A DNA stretch of 63,110 nt from Saprospiraceae bacterium (GCA_020631135.1 JAHDHU010000008.1:1-63110), one strand, 5' to 3'. Shown: positions 35,393 to 45,140, numbered from the stretch's first letter. The notes: generated by a model from the sequence alone, not told the origin. Numbers and translations: made by a program.

Positions 35393-37663
35393 TTATTTTT
35401 TATTCTTCTTTGCCTCCCTCCTCATTTTTCTTTTCATCTTTCGAGAAAGCTTTTCTGGTTTAACTTGCTCAACTTCATCAACGCCTTGCCAATCGATATC
35501 CTTTTTAGGATGTACCAATTTCATTTCATCGATGAGGTGAGTTGCTCCCGCGTATTTATCCACGATAAACAAAATATACCGCGCATCAACCATGATGTTT
35601 CGACAAATTGAAGGATCATAATTGATATCACTCATTGTGCCTTCCCAAACTCGATCAAAATTTAATCCGACTAGGTTTCCATAAGCGTCAATCGCGGGAC
35701 TTCCTGAATTACCTCCTGTAGTATGGTTTGTCCCGATAAAACAGACTGGTACTTTTCCGTTGGTATCAGCATATTGACCATAGTCCTTATTTTCGTACAA
35801 CTCTAATAATTTAGGGGTTACATCAAATTCATAATCTCCAGGAACATATTTTTCCATGACACCATCTAAATAGGTTACAGGAGTATAATAAACTGCATCT
35901 TTTGGATTATACCCTTTGACTTGTCCATAAGTTACGCGCATTGTACTATTGGCATCCGGATAAAATCTTTGATTTGGAAACGTCTCTATAATGGATTGCA
36001 TATAGATTCTCTGTAAAGAATCGATAATACTTTTTTGTCCATTATATGGTCCCGAAATTTTCTCATTGTAAGTTTTCTCCCATTCTACTCCAAGCAAATA
36101 AGCAGGATCAGTCTTAATTTTTGCAACGGCCTCGGCGGCATTCATCGCCAAAACTTTCATGGCTTTTTCTTTGTCGGTAAACACCGAATTTTCATAGACC
36201 AAACGAGCCAAATCACTATAATCAGTTTTACTTTTTGTTGAGTATTTTGAATCATTCAATGACTTTGGTAGATATTTTTTGTCAAGCTTTTCGGCATACA
36301 ATTGAGTAAGTGCGACAAATACTTCTTGATCAATATTGGGTCTATAATTTTTATAAAAATTATCCAAAAAGCCGCTTAGTCTTTGTTTGTAGGCATTATA
36401 CTCTTCTTCACCATTGTTGTCATATCGTTTTACCAATGCACGGATATACCTTTGCATATTTAGTAATTCAATGTTACGAATAGCAACCTCTTGATAATAA
36501 TCTCTTGCCAGGGCAGACTCTTCAATGCTGCCGTATGCAGAATCGAAATCTTTTAAAATTGAGGCAGCATTACTGTCAGCATTTGCACGAACCAGCTTGT
36601 CTTCGAACTTTTGTTTTCGTCCCAGCGCGTTTGTAGTTTTTAAACCTTGATTTTCACCGATCCATTTTTTCCAATAATTAGCAACTCGAGCAAATTTTGA
36701 GGCGTACTGAATTCTCACGGCCTCATCTGCGCGCATATACTGGTCGATAATTTTTAAGGCGGTATCTCTGATATTAATTTTAGCAGGATTTAAAACATCC
36801 ATGGTTTGTTTCACGGCGACACCTGGCAAGTATTGATTTGTCCTTCCAGGAAATCCAAAAACTAAGGTAAAATCGTTCTCGGCAACACCATCTAAAGAAA
36901 TTGGCAAAAAGTGCTTTGGAACATAAGGTTTGTTGTTTTCCGAATATTCTGCAGGTTCATTGTTTGGTCCCGCGTAAATTCTGAAAAGTGCAAAATCACC
37001 GGTGTGTCTCGGGAAAACCCAGTTGTCAGTATCTGATCCAAACTTACCGATTGACTCTGGAGGAGCACCCACCAATCTTACATCATTGTAAGTTGTGGTA
37101 ACAAAAGCAAAGTATTGATTGCCATGATAGAAAGGACGAATTTGTAAATCTTGAAAATCACCAAGAGTGTAACTGCCCTTGATACCTTCAAGGTTTTTAT
37201 CGATGATTGACTGTCTTTCTGAATCGGACATATTGTCTGCAACGCCAGCTAGAGCTTTATCACTAACATCATCGATACGATCTATAAATCGAGCAAACAA
37301 GCCCGGGTTCGATAGTTCATCATTTTTAGTGGCTGCCCAAAAACCATTTTTAAGTAAGTTATTATCGACAGATGAATGCGATTGTATTTGGCCATAACCA
37401 CAATGGTGATTAGTCAACAATAATCCTTGATCTGAAATTAACTCTGAAGTACAGAATCCTCCAAAATGGACTATTGCGTCTTTTAAAGAACTTTGGTTGA
37501 TGGAATAGATATCCTCAGCTGTCATCTTCATTCCCATTGTCTGCATTTCACCTTCATTCAAGGCTTTGAGTAACTGGGGAAGCCACATACCTTCTCCTGC
37601 GAAGGCCATGACGGTAAAGCATGTAAATAAGGCTGAAAACAAGGTGGACCGAAGGGTTGTCAT
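35393..37663 (-). CDS. S46-family dipeptidyl-peptidase (DPP11-like)
   Basis: 756 residues with a signal peptide (ending AFA). Serine protease triad: His in LTNHHCGYGQIQSHSS (about residue 87), Asp in RHTGDFALFRIYAGPN (about 225), Ser in GTNHTTGGNSGSPAID (about 650). Shortly after the Ser, NFDRVWEGTMSDI carries an Arg where DPP7 enzymes have Gly; in DPP11 that Arg selects Asp/Glu at P1, so an acidic-residue-specific dipeptidase is likely. The C-terminus is an unusual lysine/arginine-rich tail of about 25 residues (KLSRKMKRKMRREAKKNKK). Periplasmic; supports growth on peptides. Confidence 0.92.
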   Translation of the reverse strand: MTTLRSTLFSALFTCFTVMAFAGEGMWLPQLLKALNEGEMQTMGMKMTAEDIYSINQSSLKDAIVHFGGFCTSELISDQGLLLTNHHCGYGQIQSHSSVDNNLLKNGFWAATKNDELSNPGLFARFIDRIDDVSDKALAGVADNMSDSERQSIIDKNLEGIKGSYTLGDFQDLQIRPFYHGNQYFAFVTTTYNDVRLVGAPPESIGKFGSDTDNWVFPRHTGDFALFRIYAGPNNEPAEYSENNKPYVPKHFLPISLDGVAENDFTLVFGFPGRTNQYLPGVAVKQTMDVLNPAKINIRDTALKIIDQYMRADEAVRIQYASKFARVANYWKKWIGENQGLKTTNALGRKQKFEDKLVRANADSNAASILKDFDSAYGSIEESALARDYYQEVAIRNIELLNMQRYIRALVKRYDNNGEEEYNAYKQRLSGFLDNFYKNYRPNIDQEVFVALTQLYAEKLDKKYLPKSLNDSKYSTKSKTDYSDLARLVYENSVFTDKEKAMKVLAMNAAEAVAKIKTDPAYLLGVEWEKTYNEKISGPYNGQKSIIDSLQRIYMQSIIETFPNQRFYPDANSTMRVTYGQVKGYNPKDAVYYTPVTYLDGVMEKYVPGDYEFDVTPKLLELYENKDYGQYADTNGKVPVCFIGTNHTTGGNSGSPAIDAYGNLVGLNFDRVWEGTMSDINYDPSICRNIMVDARYILFIVDKYAGATHLIDEMKLVHPKKDIDWQGVDEVEQVKPEKLSRKMKRKMRREAKKNKK

Positions 37664-37727
37664 GATATAAGTTTTATTCTAATTCTTAAATTTGCGTAAA
37701 TTAAAGCAACTTCATCAACTCCCACAA

Positions 37728-38444
37728 ATGTATTTGAGTATTTGCTTGACAGTGAAACTGTTTTCATTGTCTCACATCTTGCCGATTTTGTTTTTTGCCG
37801 TACTTGGTGTTCTATCAATTTATGTAGCAAATACCTTTCTGGATGAGAAAGGAAAAAGAAATCTTGGGACTTTTTTGGCTTTAGTTGCGACCTCTGGCGT
37901 ATTTATCAGAATGAGTGTTTTTATAAATTCGGGAGCATTTGACTTTAAGGAAGAATTGCCATTACACCTTTGTAGAATTTTGGCAATTTTAGCCCCATTT
38001 GTCATGTATTTCCGAAATCGATCGTTGTTGGGCATATTATATTTTGCAGTTTATGCAGGGACTTTAAATGCTAACCTCACCCCTGATGTTGACGCAGTCT
38101 TCCCTGAACTCTTATATTTTACGTATTGGATGATGCATTCAGCCTTACTCATTCTTCCTCTATACGCCATTTATGTATATGGAGTGAAAATCGACTTTAA
38201 TGATTTCAAACGAAGTTTCGTGTTTATCAATACTTACTTCGTGCTCATTACTTTTATAAACTGGGTGTTGGACAGTAATTACTTTTACACCTGTGCTAAA
38301 CCGGTTAGCAAAAGCATACTTGATCTTTTTGGTCCTTGGCCAGTATACATTTTAGTAACCTATGGAATAGGGTTGACACTAATGATCATTTTTTACCTTC
38401 CTTGGTATTTCAAAAACAAGTCTATTGAAAATCGACCAAGTTGA
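37728..38444 (+). CDS. YwaF/TIGR02206-type integral membrane protein
   Basis: About 238 residues with six or seven hydrophobic segments; FKEELPLHLCRILAILAPFVMYFRNRSLLGILYFAVYAGTLNANLTPD is the family signature (L-P-L-H-L-C). Function unknown. The frame starts at TTG 37692, but the first segment that looks like a natural start is ATG 37728 (MYLSICLTVKLF). Its 3' end overlaps the convergent FKBP gene by 23 bases. Confidence 0.85.
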   Translation: MYLSICLTVKLFSLSHILPILFFAVLGVLSIYVANTFLDEKGKRNLGTFLALVATSGVFIRMSVFINSGAFDFKEELPLHLCRILAILAPFVMYFRNRSLLGILYFAVYAGTLNANLTPDVDAVFPELLYFTYWMMHSALLILPLYAIYVYGVKIDFNDFKRSFVFINTYFVLITFINWVLDSNYFYTCAKPVSKSILDLFGPWPVYILVTYGIGLTLMIIFYLPWYFKNKSIENRPS

Positions 38445-38865
38445 TATCAAACACTAAAACAGAATTGCCTGGAATACTTCCATTACCATTGCTACCGTAA
38501 CCATACCTTGAAGGAATAAAGAAAGTACCATTTCCACCTTTTCCAAGTAGAGGCATACTTATTTTCCATCCTTCTATGAGTCCACCCCAAAGTTGAAAAT
38601 TTCTTGTTTCATTATCCTGTGTTTCGTCAAAGACGGTACCATCTAAAAGGTATCCGGTGTATTTTACCGTCACCGTGTGGTTAATGCTTGGCATTTCACC
38701 GTTGCCAGGGTCATTTATGATGTAATAAATTCCCTCTTCGGTTTTATCTGCTGTAAGATTATTGGTATTTAAGTAGTCCAATATCATTTCTTCTTCTTCG
38801 GCACTATTGTCGCCACAAGATGAAAGAGATGCAATCAACAAGAGAAATAGAAATAGATTTTTCAT
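38422..38865 (-). CDS. FKBP-type peptidyl-prolyl isomerase lipoprotein
   Basis: 147 residues; lipobox ASLSSC (Cys 17), short linker, then a complete FKBP domain: HTVTVKYTGYLLDGTVFDET, LIEGWKISMPLLGKGGNGTFFIPSRYGYGSNG, PGNSVLVFDINLVDF. Catalyses proline isomerisation in folding of envelope proteins. It follows the endonuclease gene by 8 bases on the same strand and might assist folding of that secreted enzyme (inference). Confidence 0.93.
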   Translation of the reverse strand: MKNLFLFLLLIASLSSCGDNSAEEEEMILDYLNTNNLTADKTEEGIYYIINDPGNGEMPSINHTVTVKYTGYLLDGTVFDETQDNETRNFQLWGGLIEGWKISMPLLGKGGNGTFFIPSRYGYGSNGNGSIPGNSVLVFDINLVDFQ

Positions 38866-38873
38866 AATTATAA

Positions 38874-39947
38874 TTACTGGGTTATAACGATTGGTTTTAA
38901 TCCAATATCTCCTTCGATATTAATATTTATAAAATAATAACCAGGTTTGACAGAGGTTTGGAAATGAACCTCTTTCTTATTTCTAAAAAAATGACTTTCA
39001 ACTATTTGTCCATAAACGTTAATTAAGTCTATATTGATGCTTTGTTTCGCATTCGCGAATGCGATACGGATATCCCCTAAATTGGGATTGGGATAAATGT
39101 CAAAATCAGGAATTACATTTATTTCTTTAGAAGGGACTGTTTGATTGCAAAGATCTGTGATCATATCACAGTAAGTTCTTCCAGCCACAGAGCAATCTAA
39201 CACAAACGGGTTGGCTTTTCCATCTTGATAAGAAGCGATGGCTAATGTTCTTTCATATTCTTCTTGATCTACCGGATCATTATAATGCCATTGACATAAG
39301 TCATCAAGTTGATCCCAAAAGTATTGTGGATCTTGAGCATCGGCTTCTGATTTATACATGGTATAGAAATACATCATAGATCGTGCTATGTTGCCTTTTA
39401 CAGACTCCCGTGGTTCGAAGTCATTGGGATCGGATTCAGAATATTTATCTATGTTGGAAGTAGGTATAAAGGCTTGTGTTTGGTTTAAATAGAACCACTC
39501 ATCCGTATTATTGTCCGGAATTTCAGCATAAGGTTTCGTGCTTCGTTTAGTATTGACTATGACCCTGGCAGGGTACAAATGATGGATATCGCTTTTTGGA
39601 TTACCATTATCTGCACCTTTTGATCTTGGATAGCTATGTTCAGTATTGATTCCATCATCCATACCATTCATATACAAAGTCTCTCTAGGGCTAGGATCTG
39701 TTGGAGATAGAAAGATTGAATGCTCTGTATAAATACAGGAAACTTGGTTGTTCTTGTTGTCAATTTCTAAATACATTACGTCTCGAGCATCTGCATAACT
39801 TAAAACAGTAGTTGTTTTAAAATCATCAACTAAGGCTGAAAGTAATTCTTGACCATCTAGGTTTGGTAAGACAGGGGAATGCCATTGGCCATAGCCTTCA
39901 AAACCGAAGGACATGAGAATAATGAGAAAAAAGAAAGGTGATTTCAT
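38874..39947 (-). CDS. Secreted endonuclease I family nuclease with T9SS sorting domain
   Basis: 357 residues. Signal peptide (ending GYGQ), then an endonuclease I domain with the beta-beta-alpha-metal motif NTEHSYPRSKGADNGNPKSDIHHLYPARVIVNTKRS (His-His and Asn ligands) and the later RSMMYFYTMYK. Residues about 285-357 form a type-A T9SS sorting domain starting FDIYPNPNLGDIRIAF. It should degrade extracellular DNA for nutrients. Palindrome copy 3 (39048-39063) lies within the sorting-domain codons. Confidence 0.92.
   Translation of the reverse strand: MKSPFFFLIILMSFGFEGYGQWHSPVLPNLDGQELLSALVDDFKTTTVLSYADARDVMYLEIDNKNNQVSCIYTEHSIFLSPTDPSPRETLYMNGMDDGINTEHSYPRSKGADNGNPKSDIHHLYPARVIVNTKRSTKPYAEIPDNNTDEWFYLNQTQAFIPTSNIDKYSESDPNDFEPRESVKGNIARSMMYFYTMYKSEADAQDPQYFWDQLDDLCQWHYNDPVDQEEYERTLAIASYQDGKANPFVLDCSVAGRTYCDMITDLCNQTVPSKEINVIPDFDIYPNPNLGDIRIAFANAKQSINIDLINVYGQIVESHFFRNKKEVHFQTSVKPGYYFININIEGDIGLKPIVITQ
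39048..39063. repeat. Iterated palindrome copy 3 (CGCATTCGCGAATGCG)
   Basis: Perfect 16-base palindrome within the endonuclease gene; read in frame as RIAFANAK, the same AFANA phase as the other copies. Confidence 0.85.
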
Positions 39948-39981
39948 ACCGCAAAGGTACGATTGAATAAAGTACGAATGT

Positions 39982-40323
39982 TTAATTTAAAATTTTCTTT
40001 CTGAAAATTATTCCTTTTTTAGCATCGTACTGAGGTTGAACACCCAAATTCATTAATTGCTTTTTAAAAGGGAAGGTTTTAGCATCGATAATATAAATCT
40101 TACATCCCATAGACATAGCCAGTTCTTTGTTTTGACTTTTCCAACAATTGGCAAGTTCAAAAGCGGTGCTGTTATAATCTTTGTCCCACTTGTTACCTAT
40201 TACAATCTCCAATTCGAAGATGCCTTTTTCGTAAGATAATAGCTTTGAAGAGACTCCATAACTAACACGATAATACATGTCAGTTTTTGTAAAATGTCTT
40301 CTATTTATTTGATCGATGTTCAT
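39982..40323 (-). CDS. Small hypothetical protein
   Basis: 113 residues from the ATG at 40323 (an in-frame TTG lies three codons earlier). No signal peptide or membrane helix; a mixed alpha/beta pattern with FELEIVIGNKWDKDYNSTAFELANCWKSQNKELAMSMGCKIYII. I do not recognise it. It lies alone between the endonuclease and the divergent photolyase gene, 34 bases from the former. Confidence 0.6.
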   Translation of the reverse strand: MNIDQINRRHFTKTDMYYRVSYGVSSKLLSYEKGIFELEIVIGNKWDKDYNSTAFELANCWKSQNKELAMSMGCKIYIIDAKTFPFKKQLMNLGVQPQYDAKKGIIFRKKILN

Positions 40324-40400
40324 AACACCCAACTAAGAGCAGAAACTATGCCGAATTCTGTCAGAATCGAACAATTTAATTTAAAAAGGGTTAAACAAAT

Positions 40401-41834
40401 ATGTCTATCGACTGCAACATTGTTTGGTTTAAAAGAGATCTAAGGAGTACCGATCATGAGCCTCTGTCCTTGGCATCGAAGGATGGTAGGTCCGTTATAG
40501 CCTTGTACATTTTGGATGAAGATCTTTTAAGACATGGCGACCTTTCTACGAGGCATCTTCAGTTTGTCTATCATTCGATAAAGAATCTCAAAAAGAAAAT
40601 TCCAATCAATGTATTATACGGAAAAACAGAAAAGATTTTTCATGACTTGATAAGTTCATTTAACGTATTCAATGTGTTTAGTTATCAAGAAAGTGGAACA
40701 AGATTGAGTTGGGAAAAAGACAAATCAGTCAAAAAGTTACTAGACTTAAATTTGATTCCTTGGGAAGAGTCACAGCGTGACGGAATCGTTCGTGGATTAA
40801 GAAATAGAAAAGGATGGGATCAAGCATGGTACAGAACCATGAATACTGATTCTTCAAGCGATGTTAAAGATTCTAACTACTTAAAAGTTGTAAATGGATT
40901 CAAACTACCTAAATCTTTGCAACAGGAATTAGAAAATTATCCTGATAATTATCAATTTCCAGGTGAAGAAAAGGCTTTTAAATATTTACAATCCTTTTGT
41001 CTAGAAAGGGGTAGAAATTATCAAAAATTTATTTCAAAACCCACTGAAAGCCGTATGTCTTGCTCACGCTTATCTCCATATTTGGCTTGGGGAAACATTA
41101 GTATTAAGCAAGCTTATCAGTTTATCAAAAAACATAAAAACTACTCTAACAACAAAAGGGCTTTTAGGGCTTGTTTGACCCGATTAAAATGGCATTGTCA
41201 TTTTATTCAAAAATTTGAAATGGAATGTGAATACGAAAACAGATGTATCAACAGAGGTTATGAGTATTTGGAGCACAATCGAAAAGAAGAATTTGTAAAA
41301 GCGTGGCAGACAGGGACAACTGGCTATCCGTTGATAGACGCTTGCATGAGATGTTTACACAGCACTGGATGGATAAATTTTCGAATGAGGGCAATGCTCG
41401 TATCATTTTTTTGCCATCATTTAGACCAATACTGGAAAGACGGAACCAAACATTTAGCCAATCTCTTTTTAGATTATGAACCAGGTATACATTATCCGCA
41501 ATTTCAAATGCAAGCTGGAACGACTGGCATCAACACGATACGTATGTACAATCCAGTCAAACAATCTAAAGATCACGATCCACATGGAATCTTTATAAAA
41601 AAGTGGGTTCCAGAATTAGAAAACCTTAACGAGAATCAAATTCACGAGCCATGGAAATTGAGTGTGTTAGAACAGAAATTTATAAACTTTGAATTGGGAA
41701 AAACGTATCCAGCACCAATCGTTGATGTAGAAGAAAGTGCTAAAAACGCAAGGAAAAAAATTTGGGGACATAGAAGTCATCCTATGGTTCAAAAAGAAAA
41801 AAAGAGAATATTAAATAAACATGTGAGACCATGA
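40401..41834 (+). CDS. Deoxyribodipyrimidine photolyase/cryptochrome family protein
   Basis: 477 residues. N-terminal antenna-type Rossmann domain ([18 protein letters not shown]) and C-terminal FAD-binding domain with [52 protein letters not shown] and [30 protein letters not shown]. It repairs UV dimers with light or acts as a photoreceptor. Where class I photolyases have NGWQW (holding two electron-transfer Trp) this one has YPQFQMQ, so the electron path to FAD is probably altered. First gene of the 40.4-45.1 kb light-related cluster; its stop overlaps the next start (ATGA). Confidence 0.92.
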   Translation: MSIDCNIVWFKRDLRSTDHEPLSLASKDGRSVIALYILDEDLLRHGDLSTRHLQFVYHSIKNLKKKIPINVLYGKTEKIFHDLISSFNVFNVFSYQESGTRLSWEKDKSVKKLLDLNLIPWEESQRDGIVRGLRNRKGWDQAWYRTMNTDSSSDVKDSNYLKVVNGFKLPKSLQQELENYPDNYQFPGEEKAFKYLQSFCLERGRNYQKFISKPTESRMSCSRLSPYLAWGNISIKQAYQFIKKHKNYSNNKRAFRACLTRLKWHCHFIQKFEMECEYENRCINRGYEYLEHNRKEEFVKAWQTGTTGYPLIDACMRCLHSTGWINFRMRAMLVSFFCHHLDQYWKDGTKHLANLFLDYEPGIHYPQFQMQAGTTGINTIRMYNPVKQSKDHDPHGIFIKKWVPELENLNENQIHEPWKLSVLEQKFINFELGKTYPAPIVDVEESAKNARKKIWGHRSHPMVQKEKKRILNKHVRP

Positions 41835-42465
41835 TGAAAATTATTTCAAAGGCAGATATATCGAATATGAGTAAAATATTTCGATTGAATCTTATCAACT
41901 CGATAACGGGTATCAAACCTGCAAATCTTGTTGGAACCAAAAGCTTGGACGGGAAAAGTAATTTAGCCATTATAAGTTCTGTAGTGCATTTATCAAGCAA
42001 TCCTCCAATGGTTGGGTTTTTTATGAGACCAAGCAAAGAGGTTAGGAGAGATACATATGATAATATTTTACACATCCTTACTATACCATCAATCAAATAG
42101 AAACGAGTCAGATAGAAAACGCTCACTTCACTTCGGCTAAGTTTGAAAGAGAAGTTTCAGAATTTGATAGCTGTGATTTTCAGGAAGAATACCTGGAAGA
42201 TTTTCCTTCTCCTTTTGTAAGAGGCAGTGCTGTCAAGTTTGGTTTAAAAATGGTTGATCAAAAACATCTCGAATGCACCAACACACATTTAGTCATAGGA
42301 GAAATACAAATTATTGCAATAAGAAATGAAGGCTTGTTGGGAGACGGTCAACTAGACTGGGAACGAATTAATGGAGTTGGTATCTCTGGTTTAAATCGAT
42401 ACTATGGATTGCAATTTTTAAATCAGTTTGAGTATGCAAGAGTTGAAGATTTACCGGTTTGGTAA
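41831..42465 (+). pseudogene. Flavin reductase-like protein, frameshifted
   Basis: The FMN-binding flavin reductase fold is split between two frames. The first part (41831-42070) reads KADISNMSKIFRLNLINSITG...HLSSNPPMVGFFMRPSKEVRRDTYDNIL and then stops early at 42100. From about 42070 the neighbouring frame continues exactly where the family should go: THPYYTINQIETSQIENAHFTSAKF...SAVKFGLKMVDQ...HLVIGEIQIIAI...ISGLNRYYG to 42465. Adding one T to the TTTT run at 42066-42069 would restore a full gene of about 211 residues (DNIFTHPYYTINQ). So either a recent inactivating deletion, a slippage-controlled gene, or a homopolymer sequencing error. It would supply reduced flavin to the neighbouring photolyases. 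Confidence 0.8.
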
Positions 42466-42496
42466 AACAATAAGCCTTGAAAGATGTTAAGCTGAC

Positions 42497-43186
42497 ATGA
42501 AAAACTATCTTGTAATTGGAGGGTCTAACGGAATTGGTAAATCGATTGTAGAGATCTTACATGCTTCTGGAAATAAAGTTTGGGCCAGTTATAATCATAA
42601 TCAAGTATCATTGCCTGGGGTGGAGTATTTTAAATGGCAGCACCAAGAAACATTTGATCAAGAAAATCTGCCAGAAACACTCGACGGCTTAGTATACTGC
42701 CCGGGTAGTATTGATTTAAAACCATTTAGTCGATTTAAACCACAAGATTTTATTGATGATTTTGAACTGCAAGTGATAGGTGCTATGCGTGTATTGCAAG
42801 CCAATGAAAAAGCATTGAAGAAATCTGATAATGCATCTGTTGTGTTGTTTTCAACAGTGGCGGTGCAACAGGGTTTTAATTTTCACACAAAGGTATCTAC
42901 ATCTAAAGGCGCCGTTGAAGGACTTATGCGATCATTGGCAGCTGAATGGGCTCCTAAAGTTAGGGTCAATGCAATTGCTCCCTCTTTAACAGATACACCT
43001 CTTGCTCAACGATTATTAGGATCTGACGAAAAAAAGCAATTGCATGCCGAGCGGCACCCATTAAAGAAAATAGGAGAAGCTAAAGACATCGCCGGAATGG
43101 CAGAGTTTCTTCTTTCGCAAAAATCGGGATTGATGACAGGTCAGGTGCTAAGTGTGGATGGCGGGATGTCCAGAATAAAAAACTAA
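42497..43186 (+). CDS. SDR-family protein lacking the catalytic tyrosine
   Basis: 229 residues with a Rossmann fold: cofactor motif GGSNGIGKS (8-16), GLVYCPG replacing NNAG, and the C-terminal VDGGMS. In the active site the usual Y-x-x-x-K is VSTSK (in FHTKVSTSKGAVEGLMRSLAAEW): the Lys is kept but the Tyr is Val. The enzyme therefore probably binds a dinucleotide without normal alcohol dehydrogenase chemistry. It lies within the photolyase cluster, 31 bases after the flavin reductase. Confidence 0.87.
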   Translation: MKNYLVIGGSNGIGKSIVEILHASGNKVWASYNHNQVSLPGVEYFKWQHQETFDQENLPETLDGLVYCPGSIDLKPFSRFKPQDFIDDFELQVIGAMRVLQANEKALKKSDNASVVLFSTVAVQQGFNFHTKVSTSKGAVEGLMRSLAAEWAPKVRVNAIAPSLTDTPLAQRLLGSDEKKQLHAERHPLKKIGEAKDIAGMAEFLLSQKSGLMTGQVLSVDGGMSRIKN

Positions 43187-43193
43187 ATTATCA

Positions 43194-43463
43194 ATGAACC
43201 TAGAGGATATTGATCGGATCATTGAAATGGCTTGGGAAGACCGTACTCCTTTTGCAGCCATTGAATTTCAATTTGGGCTTCCGGAGAGTGAGGTTATAAA
43301 ACTGATGCGAAAAGAGTTAAAGCGCTCCAGCTTTGAATTGTGGAGGAAGAGGGTGCATTCAGGGGTTAGTCAAAAACATCTTAAAAAGAGAAACCCAGAC
43401 ATTGATCGATTTAAATGTTCGCGGCAAAAGATGATTAGTAACAATAAAATTTCAAAACGATAG
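43194..43463 (+). CDS. TIGR03643-family small protein
   Basis: 89 basic residues with the family pattern [50 protein letters not shown], a helix-turn-helix-like arrangement. Known mainly as a companion gene of photolyase/cryptochrome clusters; activity not established. Seven bases after the SDR gene, one base before the DUF2256 gene. Confidence 0.88.
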   Translation: MNLEDIDRIIEMAWEDRTPFAAIEFQFGLPESEVIKLMRKELKRSSFELWRKRVHSGVSQKHLKKRNPDIDRFKCSRQKMISNNKISKR

Positions 43464-43464
43464 C

Positions 43465-43614
43465 TTGAAAAAGCAAAATTTGCCGAGTAAAACATGTAAG
43501 GTTTGTGGTCTGTCATTTAATTGGCGTAAAAAATGGCGTAAGGATTGGAATGAAGTAAAATACTGCAGTGAACGTTGTAGACGAAATAAAAAAAAGCAAA
43601 CTAAAGTCTATTGA
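43465..43614 (+). CDS. DUF2256-family zinc-ribbon microprotein
   Basis: 49 residues starting at TTG 43465, one base after the previous stop. It reads [19 protein letters not shown] then KYCSERCRR, i.e. C-x2-C ... C-x3-C, a small treble-clef/zinc-ribbon typical of DUF2256, which almost always accompanies this cluster. Its 3' end overlaps the next gene's longest frame by 47 bases. Function unknown; the basic and aromatic content suits nucleic-acid binding. Confidence 0.85.
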   Translation: MKKQNLPSKTCKVCGLSFNWRKKWRKDWNEVKYCSERCRRNKKKQTKVY

Positions 43615-45073
43615 TTTAGTTTTTCCTCATCAATTATTTAAGGATTATTCTCTTTCAAAGACTAACCCGATATTTATCATAGAAGAATATCTTTTCTTCC
43701 GACAATATAAATTTCACAAGCAAAAATTAGCTTTTCATCGAGCCAGTATGAAAGCTTATGAGGATCGCCTTCGAAAAAAGGGCAGAGTGGTTTTTTATAT
43801 CGATTCGATAGATGAACTTTCGGATGTAAGAAAACTCATATCTTTTGTTTCTCTACAAGGAGTGGACAGAGTAACTTTTATAAATCCAGTTGATAATTGG
43901 TTAATGCGAAGAATACATAGTTCGTGCAACCTAAGTAAAATTCAAATAGATCAAAAAGAATCCCCAGGTTTTATAAATACCACTGATGACTTACAAGAAT
44001 TTTTTCGAACGGATAAGAAAAAATTTTTCCAAACCAAATGGTACATTGACCAAAGAAAACGACGGAATGTATTGTTGAACAAAGAAGGTGGACCAAAAGG
44101 AGGTAAGTGGAGCTTTGATGCGGAAAACAGGAAAAAGTATCCTAAAAATAAAGAAGCCCCAGTAATCAATTTTCCGGAGCCCACTTCTTTTGTTCAAGAG
44201 GCTCATGCATATGTTTTAAGGTACTTTGCAGCAAACCCAGGTAATTTAGATTCAAACTATTATCCAATTGATCACAGTCAATCTGAGAAATGGTTGCTTC
44301 AGTTTTTTGAGATTCGATTTCATGATTTTGGTCCGTATGAAGATGCAATTGTTGAGGCAGAGCATTTTTTAAATCATAGTGTACTCACACCTATGCTTAA
44401 TACAGGTTTATTGACACCACAACTTATTATTTCTAAGGCATTGGCATTCGCCGAAAGGCAATCGATTCCAATAAATTCTTTGGAAGGTTTTGTACGTCAA
44501 ATTTTAGGATGGAGAGAATTTATTCGGGGAGTTTATATTACAAAAGGATCAGAAGAACGTACTCGAAACTTTTGGAACTTTAAACGAAAAATCCCAAGTG
44601 GTTTTTATACCGGGACCACTGGTATTGCACCAGTGGATCAAACAATAAAAAAATTATTAAAGACTGGTTATAATCATCACATTGAACGATTAATGATCTT
44701 GGGTAATTTTATGTTTTTGTGTGAGTTTGATCCTGACGAGGTTTATAAGTGGTTTATGGAAATGTATATAGATGCCTATGATTGGGTTATGGTACCCAAT
44801 GTTTATGGGATGAGCCAATTTGCAGATGGAGGACTGATGTCTACCAAGCCATACTTTTCTGGAAGTAATTATGTCAAGAAAATGAGCAATTATAAAAATG
44901 GGAAATGGCAAGAAATCTGGGATGGCTTATTTTGGCGCTTCATCGATTTGCACCGTGATTTCTTTTTAAAGAATCCGCGATTGTCAATGATGGTCAGACT
45001 TTTTGACAAAATGAATGAAGAAAAAAAAATAAAACATCTAGAGAATGCATCAACTTACCTTGATTCATTGTAA
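43568..45073 (+). CDS. PhrB/FeS-BCP-type cryptochrome-photolyase homologue without Fe-S cysteines
   Basis: 501 residues. The N-terminal DPRP-like domain ([37 protein letters not shown]) and the C-terminal FAD domain ([68 protein letters not shown]) place it with the bacterial (6-4) photolyase/CryB group. In that group four Cys bind a 4Fe-4S cluster; here only the one in FLCEF is present and the [17 protein letters not shown] region has none, so it probably lacks the cluster. The longest start is GTG 43568; ATT 43610 (giving DLVFPHQ) is a conceivable later start. Last gene of the cluster. Confidence 0.9.
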   Translation: MNVVDEIKKSKLKSIDLVFPHQLFKDYSLSKTNPIFIIEEYLFFRQYKFHKQKLAFHRASMKAYEDRLRKKGRVVFYIDSIDELSDVRKLISFVSLQGVDRVTFINPVDNWLMRRIHSSCNLSKIQIDQKESPGFINTTDDLQEFFRTDKKKFFQTKWYIDQRKRRNVLLNKEGGPKGGKWSFDAENRKKYPKNKEAPVINFPEPTSFVQEAHAYVLRYFAANPGNLDSNYYPIDHSQSEKWLLQFFEIRFHDFGPYEDAIVEAEHFLNHSVLTPMLNTGLLTPQLIISKALAFAERQSIPINSLEGFVRQILGWREFIRGVYITKGSEERTRNFWNFKRKIPSGFYTGTTGIAPVDQTIKKLLKTGYNHHIERLMILGNFMFLCEFDPDEVYKWFMEMYIDAYDWVMVPNVYGMSQFADGGLMSTKPYFSGSNYVKKMSNYKNGKWQEIWDGLFWRFIDLHRDFFLKNPRLSMMVRLFDKMNEEKKIKHLENASTYLDSL

Positions 45074-45120
45074 GGCAGAATTTTAGAACTTAAAATTCAA
45101 CTTAGAGAATAAAAACTTGT

Positions 45121-45128
45121 TAAATTTG
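45121..45128 (+). promoter_or_regulatory. Probable -7 box of the tRNA(CAU) gene
   Basis: TAAATTTG, a match to TAnnTTTG, 12 bases before the tRNA. No clear TTTG lies at the expected -33 position, so this is a partial promoter match. Confidence 0.45.
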
Positions 45129-45140
45129 CGCTCCTAATCA

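Noticed and set aside
44446-44463. GCATTCGCCGAAAGGC as a fifth copy of the iterated palindrome
   Set aside because: Only the first half matches; the palindrome is broken and it is not counted.
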